64,000 nt of DNA from Chloranthus sessilifolius (Eukaryota; Streptophyta; Magnoliopsida; Chloranthales; Chloranthaceae), in assembly GCA_021018995.1 (NCBI GenBank), contig CM037586.1, positions 147,664,060 through 147,728,059 of the forward strand, in the 5' to 3' direction. Both the position numbers and the translations under genes were made by a program. Under the pieces are notes generated by a model. It was not told where the DNA came from, made no database searches, and saw only the letters and a list, made by a program, of their open reading frames with translations. Shown here in pieces: positions 44,023-56,300 of this stretch. Every line of letters starts with the position of its first letter. The stretch's first letter is position 1.

Positions 44023-44469
44023 CCTAATCTCGGAGCCAGGCAAATGGCTTTATTGAGCCCGAACGCACTTTCCAATCATGAATTCCCAGCACCATTGACA
44101 ACACCATTGCCTTCGGAATTCTATGCGATGACGAACTCTCCGATCTCGTCTACCATCCCTTCAGTGCTGCCGGTTAGCTTGGCGACACCACAGCCTACTC
44201 TGGCGCAGTTGTCGAGTAGTAGGTTACCGAAGTAGCATCATTTGATTGGTGATCGTGTGGTTTACAATGTGGATGTACCGTTGTCAGGTGAGGTGTAGCC
44301 ACAACTCGAAGATACTCCGTTCACAAAGTATATTTCAGATCCTGGACTTGTTGTAGGCCATCAGATTGTAGTTAATCGGACATTTATAGTTTACGGATTG
44401 AAATTAGGGGCAATTCGTGTGCTTAACATAAACACCGTGATGAGGTCTTTGCTTCGAGGCCACAATCAG

Positions 44470-45229
44470 GTTCGATGCTATAGAATTTTTCGAGAATCAC
44501 TTGTTTTTGTTTCTTGAATTAGGTGTAATTTTGTTGTTTGAATTAGTTCGTGTTTTTAATTTGAATTCGATAATTATTGTATTATTTTGTTGATTTTTAT
44601 TATCTGTGTGAGTGTGTGGATGGCTGGGGGGGAATTGGTTCTACATGGCACTCAAAAGGGCCAAAACTCTATTTGCATGAGAGGGTGGACCATTTTTTGC
44701 TTAGGTGTTTGGTTGCTAACCACATGATTTATGCCTGACCACTATGATGTTTCTTACACTTTTAGTACACAGGACGATCCCTTGAAAAAACAAAAAATCA
44801 AGTCCTAGAGTGTTGATTAGAAGAGTGAATAACCAATCATATACACTAGTTTGTTAGCCACTGTATCGTGTGTTGTTCAAGTGAAGAATTGGTCAACATT
44901 TATGCCTTAAATTTTGTATAGCAGCTTCATTATGGAACTATCTCTTCACACTTTTTTGGTGTGTAATATGATGGAGAGAAGTTAGCAAGGGCGGAATTCA
45001 GGCCCATTCGGCTCTCTTGGCTGCTTGCTTTAGAGCCTTGTTCACGTTTTCATGTTATAGGGAATTTATAATTTTATTGTAAAAGGACTTTTGACAAAGC
45101 ATAGAATGCTTTGTAAAAAATAATCTTTGATTATATCAAAGATAAGATCATTGGGTGGGCTATAGTTCACAAGGATAGGCTGATAGCAATGGTGCGGATG
45201 GTGACCCTTTGTAAAGAAATTGGTATGAT
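44470..45229. other. intron-like or intergenic DNA
   Basis: Starts as the intron after the VARICOSE-like exon (T-rich, with GTGTAATTTTGTTGTTTG). No following VARICOSE exon was found. Nothing else recognised. Confidence 0.4.
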
Positions 45230-45815
45230 TTCCTTCTATTGGGTGAATACAAGAAGACCACTATTGCAATGTGGATGCCCCATATAAATTGCCTAAAGGT
45301 CAATGTTGATGGGTGCTCGGTGGTCCCTCCAGACAGACGAGATGAAGGCAATTGGACTCCACACAGTTTACCCCGTCCTATTGACTTCTTCGTTCTTTTA
45401 GTATGCCGGTTGGGGTTGGGTGGGGGGAGGGGGGCTGTTATGAGGAATTTAAGTGGCTTAGTGGGTAGATCTCGCTCAAATTTTCAAGGCCGATTGTGTG
45501 GTCTAGATCAACGGAGGTGGAGATGAGAGGCATTCTAAAAGGTTTACAAGCATTGGAAACTATTTCTAGTGCCCTTTATTTGCTGAAGGGGATTCTAGCA
45601 ATGTTATTTGGTGGGTTAGGCAAGGGGGAATATATCCATGGCACTTGGCAGATATATTTAAGTTTTGAGCAAGCCGGAGAGTTGCAATATACGAGTGTTT
45701 TCTCCTTCCATGTTCCCTATGAAACAATTAACTTGGCCAATGGCTTTAGGAAGAAAGAGGTCAATCTAGTTAGAATGTGTCCGCATTCCCTCCTTTTTTT
45801 TTTATATCAGTAAAA
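45230..45815 (+). pseudogene. RNase H-like fragment of a LINE
   Basis: PHINCLKVNVDGCSVVPPD is the first strand of the RNase H fold with its catalytic Asp (VDG). After a shift, GGAVMRNLSGLVGRS is the following hairpin. Then EMRGILKGLQALE supplies the helix with the catalytic Glu, and broken frames give GDSSNVIWW and RQGEYIP as in plant LINE C-termini. At least two frameshifts lie between the blocks. It is degraded; a T-rich stretch near 45798 followed by AT-rich sequence may be the tail region. Confidence 0.6.
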
Positions 45816-46387
45816 TAAGTATATTAATAGAGAACGAGCGAGTAGCTAGAAAGCATTCCCTCCTTGAGTGACTGATGTTTTTGTACTCACTTGTGCTATA
45901 TTTTTTGTTTTCTTTTTGCTCGGAGCCTAGTTTCTTAAACATGCTGATTCCTCATGAAAAATGCAAACAAAATTTCCTAGTGTTTCACAGAACACAGTTC
46001 TTTAGATTTAACTGTTAGAACTGTGGTTGTCAAGGTGAGGTCATGGAGCCACCATGATGAATAATAAGGCAAATCTCCATATGAACCCAGCTCGACTTGA
46101 GCTTAGCCTGTTGACAGCTCTACTCATTTGTTTCAAGCTGAAGTAGTTGATCAAGAATCAGCATATGAACACCATTCCTACCTTGAGAAGAATGTCTAAG
46201 TTAGCGTATGTGTTTATGTATTACGATTTGTCATTCTTCATTTATCATGAGAATTGTTAATATCTTTCGGTGTTCTCTTCGTGTTTTTTGTGTCCACCTG
46301 AAGAACAACAGTCTTCTGCTTCGTAACCTAATAAACTTTGGATCTTCGTGCACTAATGACTCATAACTCGACTGTTTTATGCTTCAG

Positions 46388-47062
46388 GCAGATAGGTATG
46401 CGCTTCTTGTATTGGAATTCTGTGTTGGGGGAAATTTAGCTTCTTTCATTCAACGCAATGGAAGAGTGCAAGAAAAGATACCAAAAAAATTCATACAGCA
46501 GCTAGGTAGTTGCTTTTTTGCAATCTAATTAGCATGAAGTGATCTTGGTGTTGCCTCATGGTTTCAATTCAGATTCAATGGATGTCATTGATCGCTTTGG
46601 TGCAGGAGTTGGTCTAGCAGTACTGCATTCTCACCACATTATCCATTGGGACTTGAAACCATTGCCACCTGTTTCGTTTAGAGCTATTATAGGGTAACCG
46701 ACCACTGGTTAGGTACAGGTGGCTCTATTTTCCATCAAGTGTGCCGCTTTGCATCACATGATGGAGATGCTTTTTTAATCCAATCTTCAACCCACCAGAT
46801 CATTACATCGGGTCCTTCTCATCAATTGGTACACTCAATGAAAAATAGTGCTGAATGTACCCAACCGGTGACCCCATTCCAATATAGTTTGGGAACATGT
46901 CGGTTACCCTATATCTGCACTTTCATTTATGAGTCATTGTGCTCTTCAGATTGAGCATGACTGATACTTTATTTTGAGCAGAATATTCTACTCTCAGCCT
47001 CTGATAGTGATGTTGTGCTAAGGGTAGCTGATTTTGGGCTCTCAAGGTATCAGAAAAAGTAG
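46388..47062 (+). pseudogene. fragment of an ATG1-type serine/threonine kinase gene
   Basis: Exon a (46388-46505) reads ALLVLEFCVGGNLASFIQRN, GRVQEK, FIQQL with a GT donor. Exon b (46606-46661, after a CAG acceptor) reads GVGLAVLHSHHIIHWDLKP. Exon c (46982-47062, after GCAG) reads NILLSASDSDVVLRVADFGL, SRYQKK and a stop. This is the hinge to DFG section of a kinase. The GG.L..FIQ..GRV / FMQQLGAGL / HRDLKPQNLLLS wording is that of the autophagy-initiating ATG1 family, closest in style to the short ATG1t type. The catalytic-loop HRD Arg is Trp, the exon b/c junction lacks a GT donor and one residue, the N-lobe and C-lobe exons are not seen, and the last exon ends right after DFG. It is very probably non-functional. 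A MITE sits in the last intron. Confidence 0.6.
46692..46909. mobile_element. MITE inside the kinase-fragment intron
   Basis: GGGTAACCGAC at the left pairs with GTCGGTTACCC at the right (11 of 11). TATA lies on both sides (46688-46691 and 46910-46913). 218 bp, noncoding. The target duplication could be read as TA (Stowaway, Tc1/mariner) or longer, so the superfamily is open. Confidence 0.7.
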
Positions 47063-47107
47063 ACTTATAATGTGATGCTAACCATTTCCCAACCTTATTT
47101 ATGAGTA

Positions 47108-47240
47108 GATCGACAGCGAGGATCCTCCCTCAAGTGACACTCCATCTGAAGAATTGTACTCTCAAGGGAGCGCAAGCCTTCCAAATGGAGACCCAATTAT
47201 GACACATCAACGGCTGTCTCAAAAGAAAGTTATAGAATGA
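47108..47240 (+). CDS. possible terminal exon, unrecognised
   Basis: After an acceptor-like TTTATGAGTAG the frame reads IDSEDPPSSDTPSEELYSQG, then SLPNGDPIMTHQRLSQKKVI, and stops at 47238. The Ser/Pro/Glu-rich composition looks like a disordered plant protein segment. No domain is recognised, and its link to the kinase fragment 45 bases upstream is unproven. Confidence 0.25.
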
Positions 47241-48044
47241 CTTGACAGAGAAGACTCTCTTAAATCAATGGCCCAAATCCTACCATCCTCCCCAAGGTGG
47301 CTCGGCACACACCCACCAATCAAATCCAAATAACCCAAACAATATTCTGACTCACCAATGTAAACATGAGATTTTCAAATGCCGGCCCCATCCACAATAC
47401 AGTAAATCTCCTTGAATCTGTTACAATCTGGTCATATGATACCTAATTGCACAACATCTTTTCTTGCTTCTGGCAGGAAAATCGTCTCTAAGATGTTTAA
47501 AAATTGAAAGACTCAATAGGGTCATCTTTAATTAACCCCAACACTACTACCCAAATCAATCAAAGTTTTCAATGGGTCTTCCTGAATCAACACAACAGAA
47601 GTAATAGTAGGATCCATGAGAAAGAAAAAGGCTAAAACTTGATGCAATTGGAACTACATGATGCTAATTTAGCTGTGAATTGTTGGCCCTGGTTATTTTC
47701 AGGTATCAATGGCCATGAGAACTCTTGGAAAAGTTGGAGTTCAGATTGCTTGGTAGGTTAGGAGGTCGGGTATTATATATTTTCTTAAATCCAATAATTT
47801 TTAATGATAATGGATTATCCAATGTTGATATATATACAAAATATTTCCGTGCAAGCTATTCATATTTTTTAATGAAACTAAGGCAAAATATAGAATAGTG
47901 CTCTGCACACCATCATGGTGTACCGACCTTTGCTGTTGCAGACAGGAGGTGCCTCACCACCGATTGTGCAATAATTTGCGAGTAGCGACTACTTCAATTT
48001 TCCGAGGGCAATTCAGCAAAGTCACCAAGATGTACAGCTCAACA
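47241..48044. other. intron-like or intergenic DNA, nothing recognised
   Basis: No coherent frame. A short TTCAGGTATCAATGG near 47700 resembles an acceptor-exon start but leads to stops. Confidence 0.35.
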
Positions 48045-48305
48045 CCAAGGTATCAGTATCAGTATCGGTGTTGGGTATCGGAAAAAAGTAAAAAAAGAAG
48101 AAAAGAAAATAGATTTGTATCGGTCAAGATCGATCGAAATCTGAGACAACGATATCGGTGATCTTGACACATATCGATCGACATCGATACTAACTATCGA
48201 TACTACCCCAATACTTGTATCGGGGTGGTATCGATATCGGTTCTCAATGAAACCTATGCATGTCACCGATACATATTGGTATCCACCGAGTTTTGAAACC
48301 ATGCT
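48045..48305. repeat. GTATCGG-type repeat, longest single copy
   Basis: CAAGGTATCAGTATCAGTAT at the left and ATTGGTATCCACCGAGTTTT at the right bracket many ATCGATCG, GATATCGG and CGATACT steps. The segment is strongly self-complementary. Opposing frames here are artefacts of that symmetry. Confidence 0.6.
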
Positions 48306-49829
48306 TAGCACCATCAATATTACAGCTGAGAAACTAAATTAAAGGAGCCATTATGATTCGTTTGCAGCTAGAATGTTTCTTTTAATTTACTAATGTGGGA
48401 ATAGAGATTCATTGCATATATTATATGCTCATTATATTTCTGGTTCCATTTTGTATATCTAATCATGAGTTTTGTTGTAAATGGATACTGTTTTAATATG
48501 TCTGAGATTCTACAATTTTCATGGCTGGAGACATTTTGATAAATGTGTTGGCAATTGTTATTTTTCTATAGGGGTTAATAGAGATTGAATTCTTTGGTTA
48601 CAATGCAAGATATATGTTCCTCAAAATTATGTTGGCATTAAATTTTCGATGTGGATATATAGTACATATTCATCAATGAGTTGTCTGGTGGAAGTGAGAT
48701 TAGTTGACACTTTGGGAGTTGGGATAAACATTATTTGAGCTACAACGTCGAGTTTTTGAGTTCTCTGGGTGAATTTAGTTTTCGATCAGTAATAAGAATT
48801 ACTATAAAAATGAAAGAGGAATGAAACAGGGCTGCAGGTAGTCTAAGCGAGGTGCTTGGAACCCCGGCCCCGGCAGCAGATAATAGTCCCATCACTACCA
48901 TATCAGCAAGTTAAAATACGGGCTCAAAATAGAGAAATACAGAATCATCTGCAATCTTGTGCTTGGGCCTAGGCGACTCCAAAATATCTCCTTAATAGCT
49001 ACCCAAATATTCAAAAATTCATCCTAGCTCCTAGATGCAGATGGAGTCTGTGATGAAGTTTGTTTCATCAGTGGCTTTTAAAGAGTAGTTGCATGTATTA
49101 GTTGTTGTCCATCATATGGATATTGTAGGAAAATGAGAGAAAAGAGAGGTTGGCATATCCAATAACCAAAATCAGAAAACAACAAGCAAAGTACCTGATG
49201 TGCAGATTCAAGAAGACCTTAGGGATTTGTTCCAATGTTAATGTAATGGGCTGACTTATGGTGGCAGGGTCCAAATAATAGATTTTATGGCTCTCGGTTT
49301 GACATTTAGAGAAAGGGGTAATGAGTATGTTAGCTCGCATTAAACTCAATAGTTGAAAAATAATGGAAAGGTTGTACCATGAGTTGCATTTATTTCATTT
49401 TTTGAGGGTAAATGTTCATATGATTGTTCTTTAGCTCTCATAGAAGACAAATGTATGGTGAAATGCGAGCAAAGGCTGTCGCCCTCAACGGCACATTTCA
49501 CTACATGTATGCGTATTACGTTTTTTAAGACTCTTTAAGTTGATTCCTCTGTCCTCCATATACTATCTTGTCGGAGATGAACTGTGGATAATTTCATTAG
49601 CTTTATTTAGCGCATGCATTTATGAGTACTAATATCACACCACTATTTATTTTTGTTGTAGCTGGTCATATATTTTTATACACTATGCCCTTCTAGTTGC
49701 CTATGTTGCGCGTTCTTTAGATATTTTGATAAATTTGCTTAGCATCCCATTGCATGAACTATAACTCTTATATTATTGTTTTAGCATTACATTGGAGGAT
49801 GAGATGGTTTTGTTGTTCGGTATATATTG
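48306..49829. other. intron-like DNA left of the Athila insertion
   Basis: Mostly T-rich and AT-rich. A block at about 49430-49510, after a TTCTTTAG acceptor-like site, reads SHRRQMYGEMRAKAVALNGT, then FHYM; it may be an exon but I do not recognise it. It could belong to the gene whose last exons lie right of the Athila element. Confidence 0.3.
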
Positions 49830-49834
49830 ATCAC

Positions 49835-51253
49835 TGATCGATTTAGAATGTAACCCTTGCAAGTGCACAAGATCTATTGCAGTATGGCAAGAACAGGGGT
49901 GTCGAACCCACAGGGAAACGTGAATTTTTAATTAATTTTTTTAGAGATTTTAAAAACGTCCCTAAGGAAGTACCAAAGGGCAGATTCAATTTTACCAAAA
50001 ACTTAACACACTTTTCCTAAATGCAGAAAAATAAATTAATCTAAACAATTAATTACTGATAAATCTACGAACAATATTAAAATGAGATCAAGGAATATGC
50101 TACCCCAGATTCGTACCCCTTTTTCTATCATTAAAACCCACAGTTTCATTAAATCATCATTCACACCATCATTCATCTAGAAAAATGACTTGAAATAAAA
50201 TATGATCATCAATCCGGCATACCCTATCTAAAAACAATGACTCAGCCTAACATTGCGGTATGAGTCATGTAAAAAGCATAGCGTATCTCATGATATTTAG
50301 ATCACGACAATCAGCACATAATCGCTCTACAGCCTAGATCGACTGAGTTCGAGATCTAGCGATTACATTTAAAATTGATACGCAATCAACGGTCATAACA
50401 AAGCATTTAAAATATTTTCAATCACACAAACTTTGAGCAAAACGATTCCATGATAACAATAATAGACTGCGGTATTAATCATAAACATGGGTACTTATCT
50501 GGGGATCGCATCTTCCCCGATCTACTGATTTAGCCGCTCATCTTTGGTGTTTGATCTCCTTTTTCTTTCAAAGTCATTCCTCTTTTATTTCTTCCAAAAG
50601 ATATTTGCAATTGTTTTTCCTAAATACAATCTATGAATTTCTCAGAGAAAAATAATGCAAATCCTAGGTACAATCTACCCTGAATAAACCCTAGAAGAAG
50701 GAGAGAAGACTTGAAAAGATGAAGAAAATATTCCCCCCAAAGTGAAGAGCCCTAAAAACTAAAAAGAAAGAATGAATAATATTCTAATTGCAAAAAATAA
50801 TAATCCCCTAAGAAACTCGTGGCTTCCCTTTTTATAATAGCCTAACCCTAATACCTCTCTCGATTGACATCTAAGAGTAATTTTCGTGAATTCCCGCCTA
50901 GCTTTGCATCAGATATTGCCTCGGTATTTTGCTCATAATTTTCTGTACCGAACTCGGATTGAGGTGATTCTTGAGGCGTTGGAAAGCTGACGACGAGCTC
51001 TACAACTTTTATGTTTTAGCAATTTCCTGAATCTGACGTCTTGAAGGTCCAAATTGAGCTGCAAGTCGCACTAAGTTCTCAATGACCCAAAATAGCAGTG
51101 TTTTGACATTATTTTCGGGATTCTTGAACATTTTAGAAACTTGGGTATGTTACAAAACACTTCAAATCTAGCAAATCTCATCAGATAGCCGACATCGGAC
51201 GGCTAAATATAGGTACTTAGGGGTGAAATATCATCATATTTCACTACTGATCA
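49835..51253 (-). repeat. 3' LTR of the Athila-type element (left)
   Basis: Plus-strand start TGATCGATTTAGAATGTAAC, end TTTCACTACTGATCA. 1,419 bp. Keeps about 17 CAG/CTG triplets in its first 890 bases where the right LTR keeps about 4. Near its right end (51125-51200) the situation reverses: the right LTR has GGGCTGTTTTAG and ACTGTATTTACCTG where this one has changed or lost those triplets. Confidence 0.92.
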
Positions 51254-51268
51254 CACCCCCAAACCTAC
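51254..51268 (-). other. polypurine tract of the Athila-type element
   Basis: Minus strand reads AGGTTTGGGGGTG immediately before the LTR start TGATCAGTAG, the expected site for plus-strand DNA priming. Confidence 0.75.
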
Positions 51269-53391
51269 ACTTTGCTATCCTCGAGCAAAGAGAATGATAG
51301 AAATATAAAGCAAATCAAACTAACTTCCTTAAATTTTAATGCCACTTTCGTTCGGAACACGATTGCTCTTAGCATGTGCAACAAGCCTTTAAACTCCTAG
51401 GTGATCCCTAGTGAAGGAATTGTGTCTCCTGAGGGCTAGCGGTGAAGTTACCCACAAACTTCCAAAAATTTCAATCCATCGGTAAAATTGAGTTTACAAA
51501 ATGTGATTTTTATAACATAAATTTAACTTCAATGCTCAAAATCAAAAATCAATTCAACAAGCAAATTCTCAATTTTAAATAACAATGTTACACTAATCAT
51601 ACCAATAACCATTCAAATTAGTCTAATGCTCCAAATCGTTAGATAACTCATCCATTCATGCTTAAAGCGTGTAGTGTGTGCATACCAAAACCAAGATTCA
51701 TCCATCTCGAACTAGTCCAAACGGAAATCATCGGATCATTGTCTTGACTCAATCCTCACTTTAGGTATACTCTCAAAATAAAATCACTCCGATGATTGGT
51801 AAGTTTTACACATGTGAGAGATCAATACAAAGCAAATAAAAGGTCTCACATGATAAATGAAACACGATGCCAATCAATGAACAAAAATAAATCTCATAAG
51901 AACGGATACTTGTATATCCTAAGCATGTCATATCAAGTGTCATAAGTATTATATATTGACTCTCCACAAGGCGATTACCAATGCAAGATCGGATCATGAA
52001 GGTCTTTTGTAGGGTTGTAATGGGGCTCGGTAAGGGTAAGAAAGAAAGGAATTGTGATTCAAAATTTAGAAATTGGAAAAGGAACTAACTTGATTTTTTT
52101 ATTTTATTTTATTTTTTTTCTCTTCTTTTCTTTTTTTTCTTTTCTAATTTCTCACCATTTTTATTTATAAGTGTATTTGTTTCTTTTCTCATTCTTTCTT
52201 CTCTTTTGAATTTCCTTTTCTTGAAGCACCTCATTTTTCATTCCTTTTTTTTTTTTTTCTTTTTCTCTCCCCTTTTTTTCTTTTTATATTTGCCATACAC
52301 TCTCAGTAAACACCATAACTCATTATCTCTCCACTTACTCTCTTTTCGCTCATTTTCATCCCTCGTTCCTAATTTCTCAGAAATAAGAAGGGTAAAGCTA
52401 AATTTTCAGAAATTGTGAAGGGTTAAAGTTAACGTGGCTTATCAAAGAATGTATAAGGGTAAATTTTTCTATAGGCTCAAAGGGGTACTAGAAGGATAAA
52501 TTTATATGAGGTGGGGCATTTTAAGCACAAACGAGCCAAAGATGGCCTTCAATCATTTCCTTAAAAGATGGTAACCTTGCCTATTTGTCTTGAGTAGATA
52601 TACAGTACGTTCTAACACAATAATATGAATTTGATATCATGCAAAGTCACAAGCCAAAATAAAATGTATGAGATTATGCAAAATAATTCAGTATTCAAAG
52701 AAAGCTCGGAGTTTATATATTTCCTCATCAATGAGGGGAAATTAGCGCTAAAGCTTACTGGGTTTAGTCTCCACTAAGAACCTAAGATTCAAGGTTCAAA
52801 GTAGTTCATCGATTTCTAAGTCTTAGCTCGGTATAAGTGCAAAATTCTAAGCATGAATTTGAGTCATCCACAAATTATCACATTATGCTACATCATCCTA
52901 GATACAAGTATTCAAAATATGACATCAATATTCTCAAAATTAAATTCACATGCATCATCAACTAAAGTTTGAAAACTATTGCAAAGTAAATCATGTATGA
53001 TGGTACCAAATATATAAATTTTTTTTTTTTTCAAAGAAAATCAAAAATAAGTGATGAAAGATAGATAATCATACATACCCCAAACCTAAAAATGACAATG
53101 TCCTCATTGTTTGAAATAAGTAGGTACCCCAAACACATTGAAAAGTACCTCAACACAAAGATCGGTCACGAGAATATGGGCATCAAATTAGAACATGACC
53201 AAAAATAGATTGAAGGTAATGTGGCTACACTAATTTGGAAATTAAAAATAACCTAAACTAAACTAAAACTAATATTCTAGAACTAAACATACGAAAGAGA
53301 AATAAATCCTAAATCCTAAACTAAACACATGTCCAACTCCTAAATAAAACACCTTTGGGTTGCCTCCCGAAGAGTTTAAGTGTCGACCTCT
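51269..53391 (-). other. noncoding 3' region of the Athila-type element
   Basis: Two kilobases between the integrase stop and the polypurine tract with no conserved frame, as is usual in Athila elements, some of which carry an env-like frame here. No such frame is visible. Contains long T/C-rich tracts (52090-52300) and a GCAACCCAAAGG (minus GGGAGGCAACCC) motif at 53355-53370 that commonly follows pol in this lineage. Confidence 0.65.
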
Positions 53392-56300
53392 TCATTGATC
53401 AAGAATCGGATCACTAAGGTGCATTGCCTCAATCTTAAGCTGGGTCATCGGCTCAAACACCGGTTTGAGTCTTTGCCCATTCACTTTGAAAACTTCGATT
53501 GTCTGAAGGCTTTGAATTTCAATTGCAAGTGCTCACTAATGGAAACAACACAAGCAGGCCTTCCATCTAGATTTCAATTTCCCGGGATGAAGCTTAAGTC
53601 GAATTGAATAACCAAACTTTTGGCCAACATGAAACTCCTTAGAAATTAATTGATCGTGCAACTTTTGTACCTTTCCTTGTACATCTTTGAATTTTCATAC
53701 GCATCGTGGCGTAACTCTTCTAATTCACTCAAGCGTAACCTTCGATTCGACCTGCTTGCATATCGAAATTAAATCGTTTGATCGCCGAATGCCTTATGCT
53801 CCAATTCGACGAAGATGACATGCCTTCCGTAGACAATTACGAAGGAGACATTAGATCGGTGTCTTGAATGCGATCGATAGGCCCACAAAGCATCGGATAG
53901 CCGGTTTGACCAATCTCTTCTATCCGGTCGCGTCTTTTCTAGAATTAAGCTTGATTTCCGGTTAGACACTTCCACACGACCACTAGTCTCATGGATGATG
54001 CAGTGCGACTTTGTGAGTGACGTCGTGCTTCTTCATTAAAGTGGCAAAATGGCTATTGCAAAAATGCGAACCGCCATCATCGATGATTGCTCTTGGGATC
54101 CCGAATCGGTTAAACACATGTTCTCTCGAAATTTGACCACAACCTTGTGATCATTTGATCGGGTTGCCACAATCCATTTGGAGACATAGTCAGCTACGAA
54201 TATATGAATACCCAAAGGATGGTGGAAAAGGACCCATAAAGTCAATCCCCAAACATCGAAAATTTCAACAATCGAGAATTGGATTAAGGGGCATCATATT
54301 TAGTCGTGAAATATTGCCAAGTCATTGACAGATTGGCATTCCTTGCGGTATTGAGCGTCACGAAGATTGAGGGCCGATAGAATCCGCTTTGAAGGATTTT
54401 ACATGCGGTCTTCATCCTCGAAATGGCCTCCACGGCCCAAAGATGGCAAAATTTAGGGCGCTTAGTTGCTCGTCTTCCGCACGCATCTCTAATGATCCGA
54501 TCCGAGAATTTAAACAAATATGGTTCATCCGAAATAGTATTTTATTTGGGAGAAAAGAGATTCTTATCATTCTTACCCCACTTTCTGGGAATTACGCGAT
54601 GACCGAGATAATTCACGATGTTAGCAAACCACGGAACTTTTGCACCGGCTACATCAATTGCCATCAAATGTTCATCCGAAATGTGTCACGGATGGTCTCG
54701 GTATAGATGATTCTTGTGCGAAATTCTGAGCGGATGATCGACCACAACGTTCTCAACCCCTTTTATCTTTAATCTCAAAGTTGAATTCACGGAAGCGAGG
54801 ATCCAACGGATCGACCTTGGTTTCGCATCCTTCTTTGCTAAAAGATATTTCAAAGCGAGTGGTGCGAAAAGACCACTATTTTCGATCAAGCAAATAGGAA
54901 CGAATTTGTCGGAGCATACACCACACTAATAATTCCTTCTCGGTGGTGGTGTAATTCGATTGGGCATCAATTAATGTCTTGCTAGCATAATAAATTACGT
55001 GAGGTAATTTATTCACCCTTTGCCCTAAGACACTCCGATCGCATAATCGGATGCATCACACATGAGTTCGAATGGTAAAGAATAATCCTGGTTGGATTAT
55101 TGGTGCATTTGATAAGAGTTCACGCAATTTTAGGAATGCCTTTATGCAATCCTCATCAAAATCAAAAGGAACATCTTTGCCAAGCAAAGTGCACAATGGT
55201 TTAGCCACCTTGCTAAAATCCTTAATGAATCTTCTATAAAATCCAGCATGCCCCAAAATGATCGAATTTGTGAACACTTTTAGGAGGTGGTAAATTTGCA
55301 ATTAAGTCGACCTTCGCCTTATCAACTTCAATTCCTTTCGTTGAAACAATATGCCCCAACACAATTCCTTGTTGAACCATAAAATGGCTCTTTTCCCAGC
55401 TGAGAACAAGTTTGGAATCTACACAACGTTGCAACACAGTGAAAGATGATTCAAACAAGAATTAAATGTTTTCCAAAAACGAGAAGTCGTCCATGAAGAC
55501 TTTGATGAATTTGTCGATCATGTCCAGAATATGGCCAACATACATCGTTGAAAGCGTGGCGGAGCATTACATAAGCCGAATGGCATCCTTCGATATGCAA
55601 GCGTACCATATGGACACGTGAATGTTGTCTTCTCTTGATCACCGGAAAAGCGGGCACTTGATTGTATCCCGAATAACCATCAAGAAAAGCAATAAAACTC
55701 TTGCCCTTTAACTTCTCAAGAATTTGATCAATGAGCGGAAGGGAAAATGATCTTTTCGGTGGTACGTGTTCAATTTTCGATAATCAATGCACACCGCCAT
55801 CCGTAGTTTCACGAGTGGGCACCAATTCTCCTCCGTAGTTTCTTTCACGTAATTCCGGACTTTTTGAACGATTTGTCTTGGACTAACCCATTCACTATCG
55901 GAGATCGGATAGATGATTCCGGCATCGAGGAGTTTAATGATTTCCTTTAAAAGCGACTTCTTGCATGTTGGATTAAGTCGCCTCTGTGATGGTTTACTCT
56001 CATCCTCCGGATGTATTTTATGCATACATCTTGATGGGTCAATCCCTTGAGATCACTAAGGTCCATCCGATGGCCTCCTTGTGCTCTTTACCTTCAACAA
56101 ATCATTCTCTTGTTCTTCCGATAATGTGGATGAAATTATCCTGGAAGTGTTTCTCGAGGTCCCGTAAAAGCATATTTGAGGGACTTAGGCAATTGTTTCA
56201 ATTCCACGGTTGGTGGTACGCTCAATTGATGGAGTCGGACATCCTTTACCTCGATGAGGTAGTGGTTCTACCTTAGTCACAACTTCACATAAGTTATCAT

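Larger units (their letters stand above)
41038..44469 (+). pseudogene. VCS-like: first exon of a VARICOSE/EDC4-like gene, split by a solo LTR
   Basis: The ATG at 41038 opens MVMLDPNQPSPFDVHKLFKP, then a stop and a shift. The next block (41115-41322) reads PLGLYSYPPQT and PRPISYPTPPPPPPYLS. After the 2.7 kb insertion the frame resumes SPN|LGARQMALLSPNAL and runs to SSRLPK at 44233. Beyond a TAG come HHLIGDRVVYNVDVPLSGEV, another [20 protein letters not shown] and [14 protein letters not shown], ending RGHNQ at a GT donor (44470). VARICOSE is the plant scaffold of the mRNA-decapping complex (DCP1/DCP2, P-bodies). Its first exon has this Pro-rich start, the GARLMALLS-type motif and the KGRHLIGD...WD40 start, with an intron after RGHTQ. 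The two nonsense codons, the early frameshift and the absence of later exons nearby make this a broken partial copy. Confidence 0.75.

Noticed and set aside
45496-45813. 105-codon frame as an independent gene
   Set aside because: It is one reading-frame segment of the broken LINE RNase H domain and shares its helix EMRGILKGLQALE.
54389-54706. 105-codon plus-strand frame in the Athila region
   Set aside because: Antisense to the integrase region; no domain of its own.
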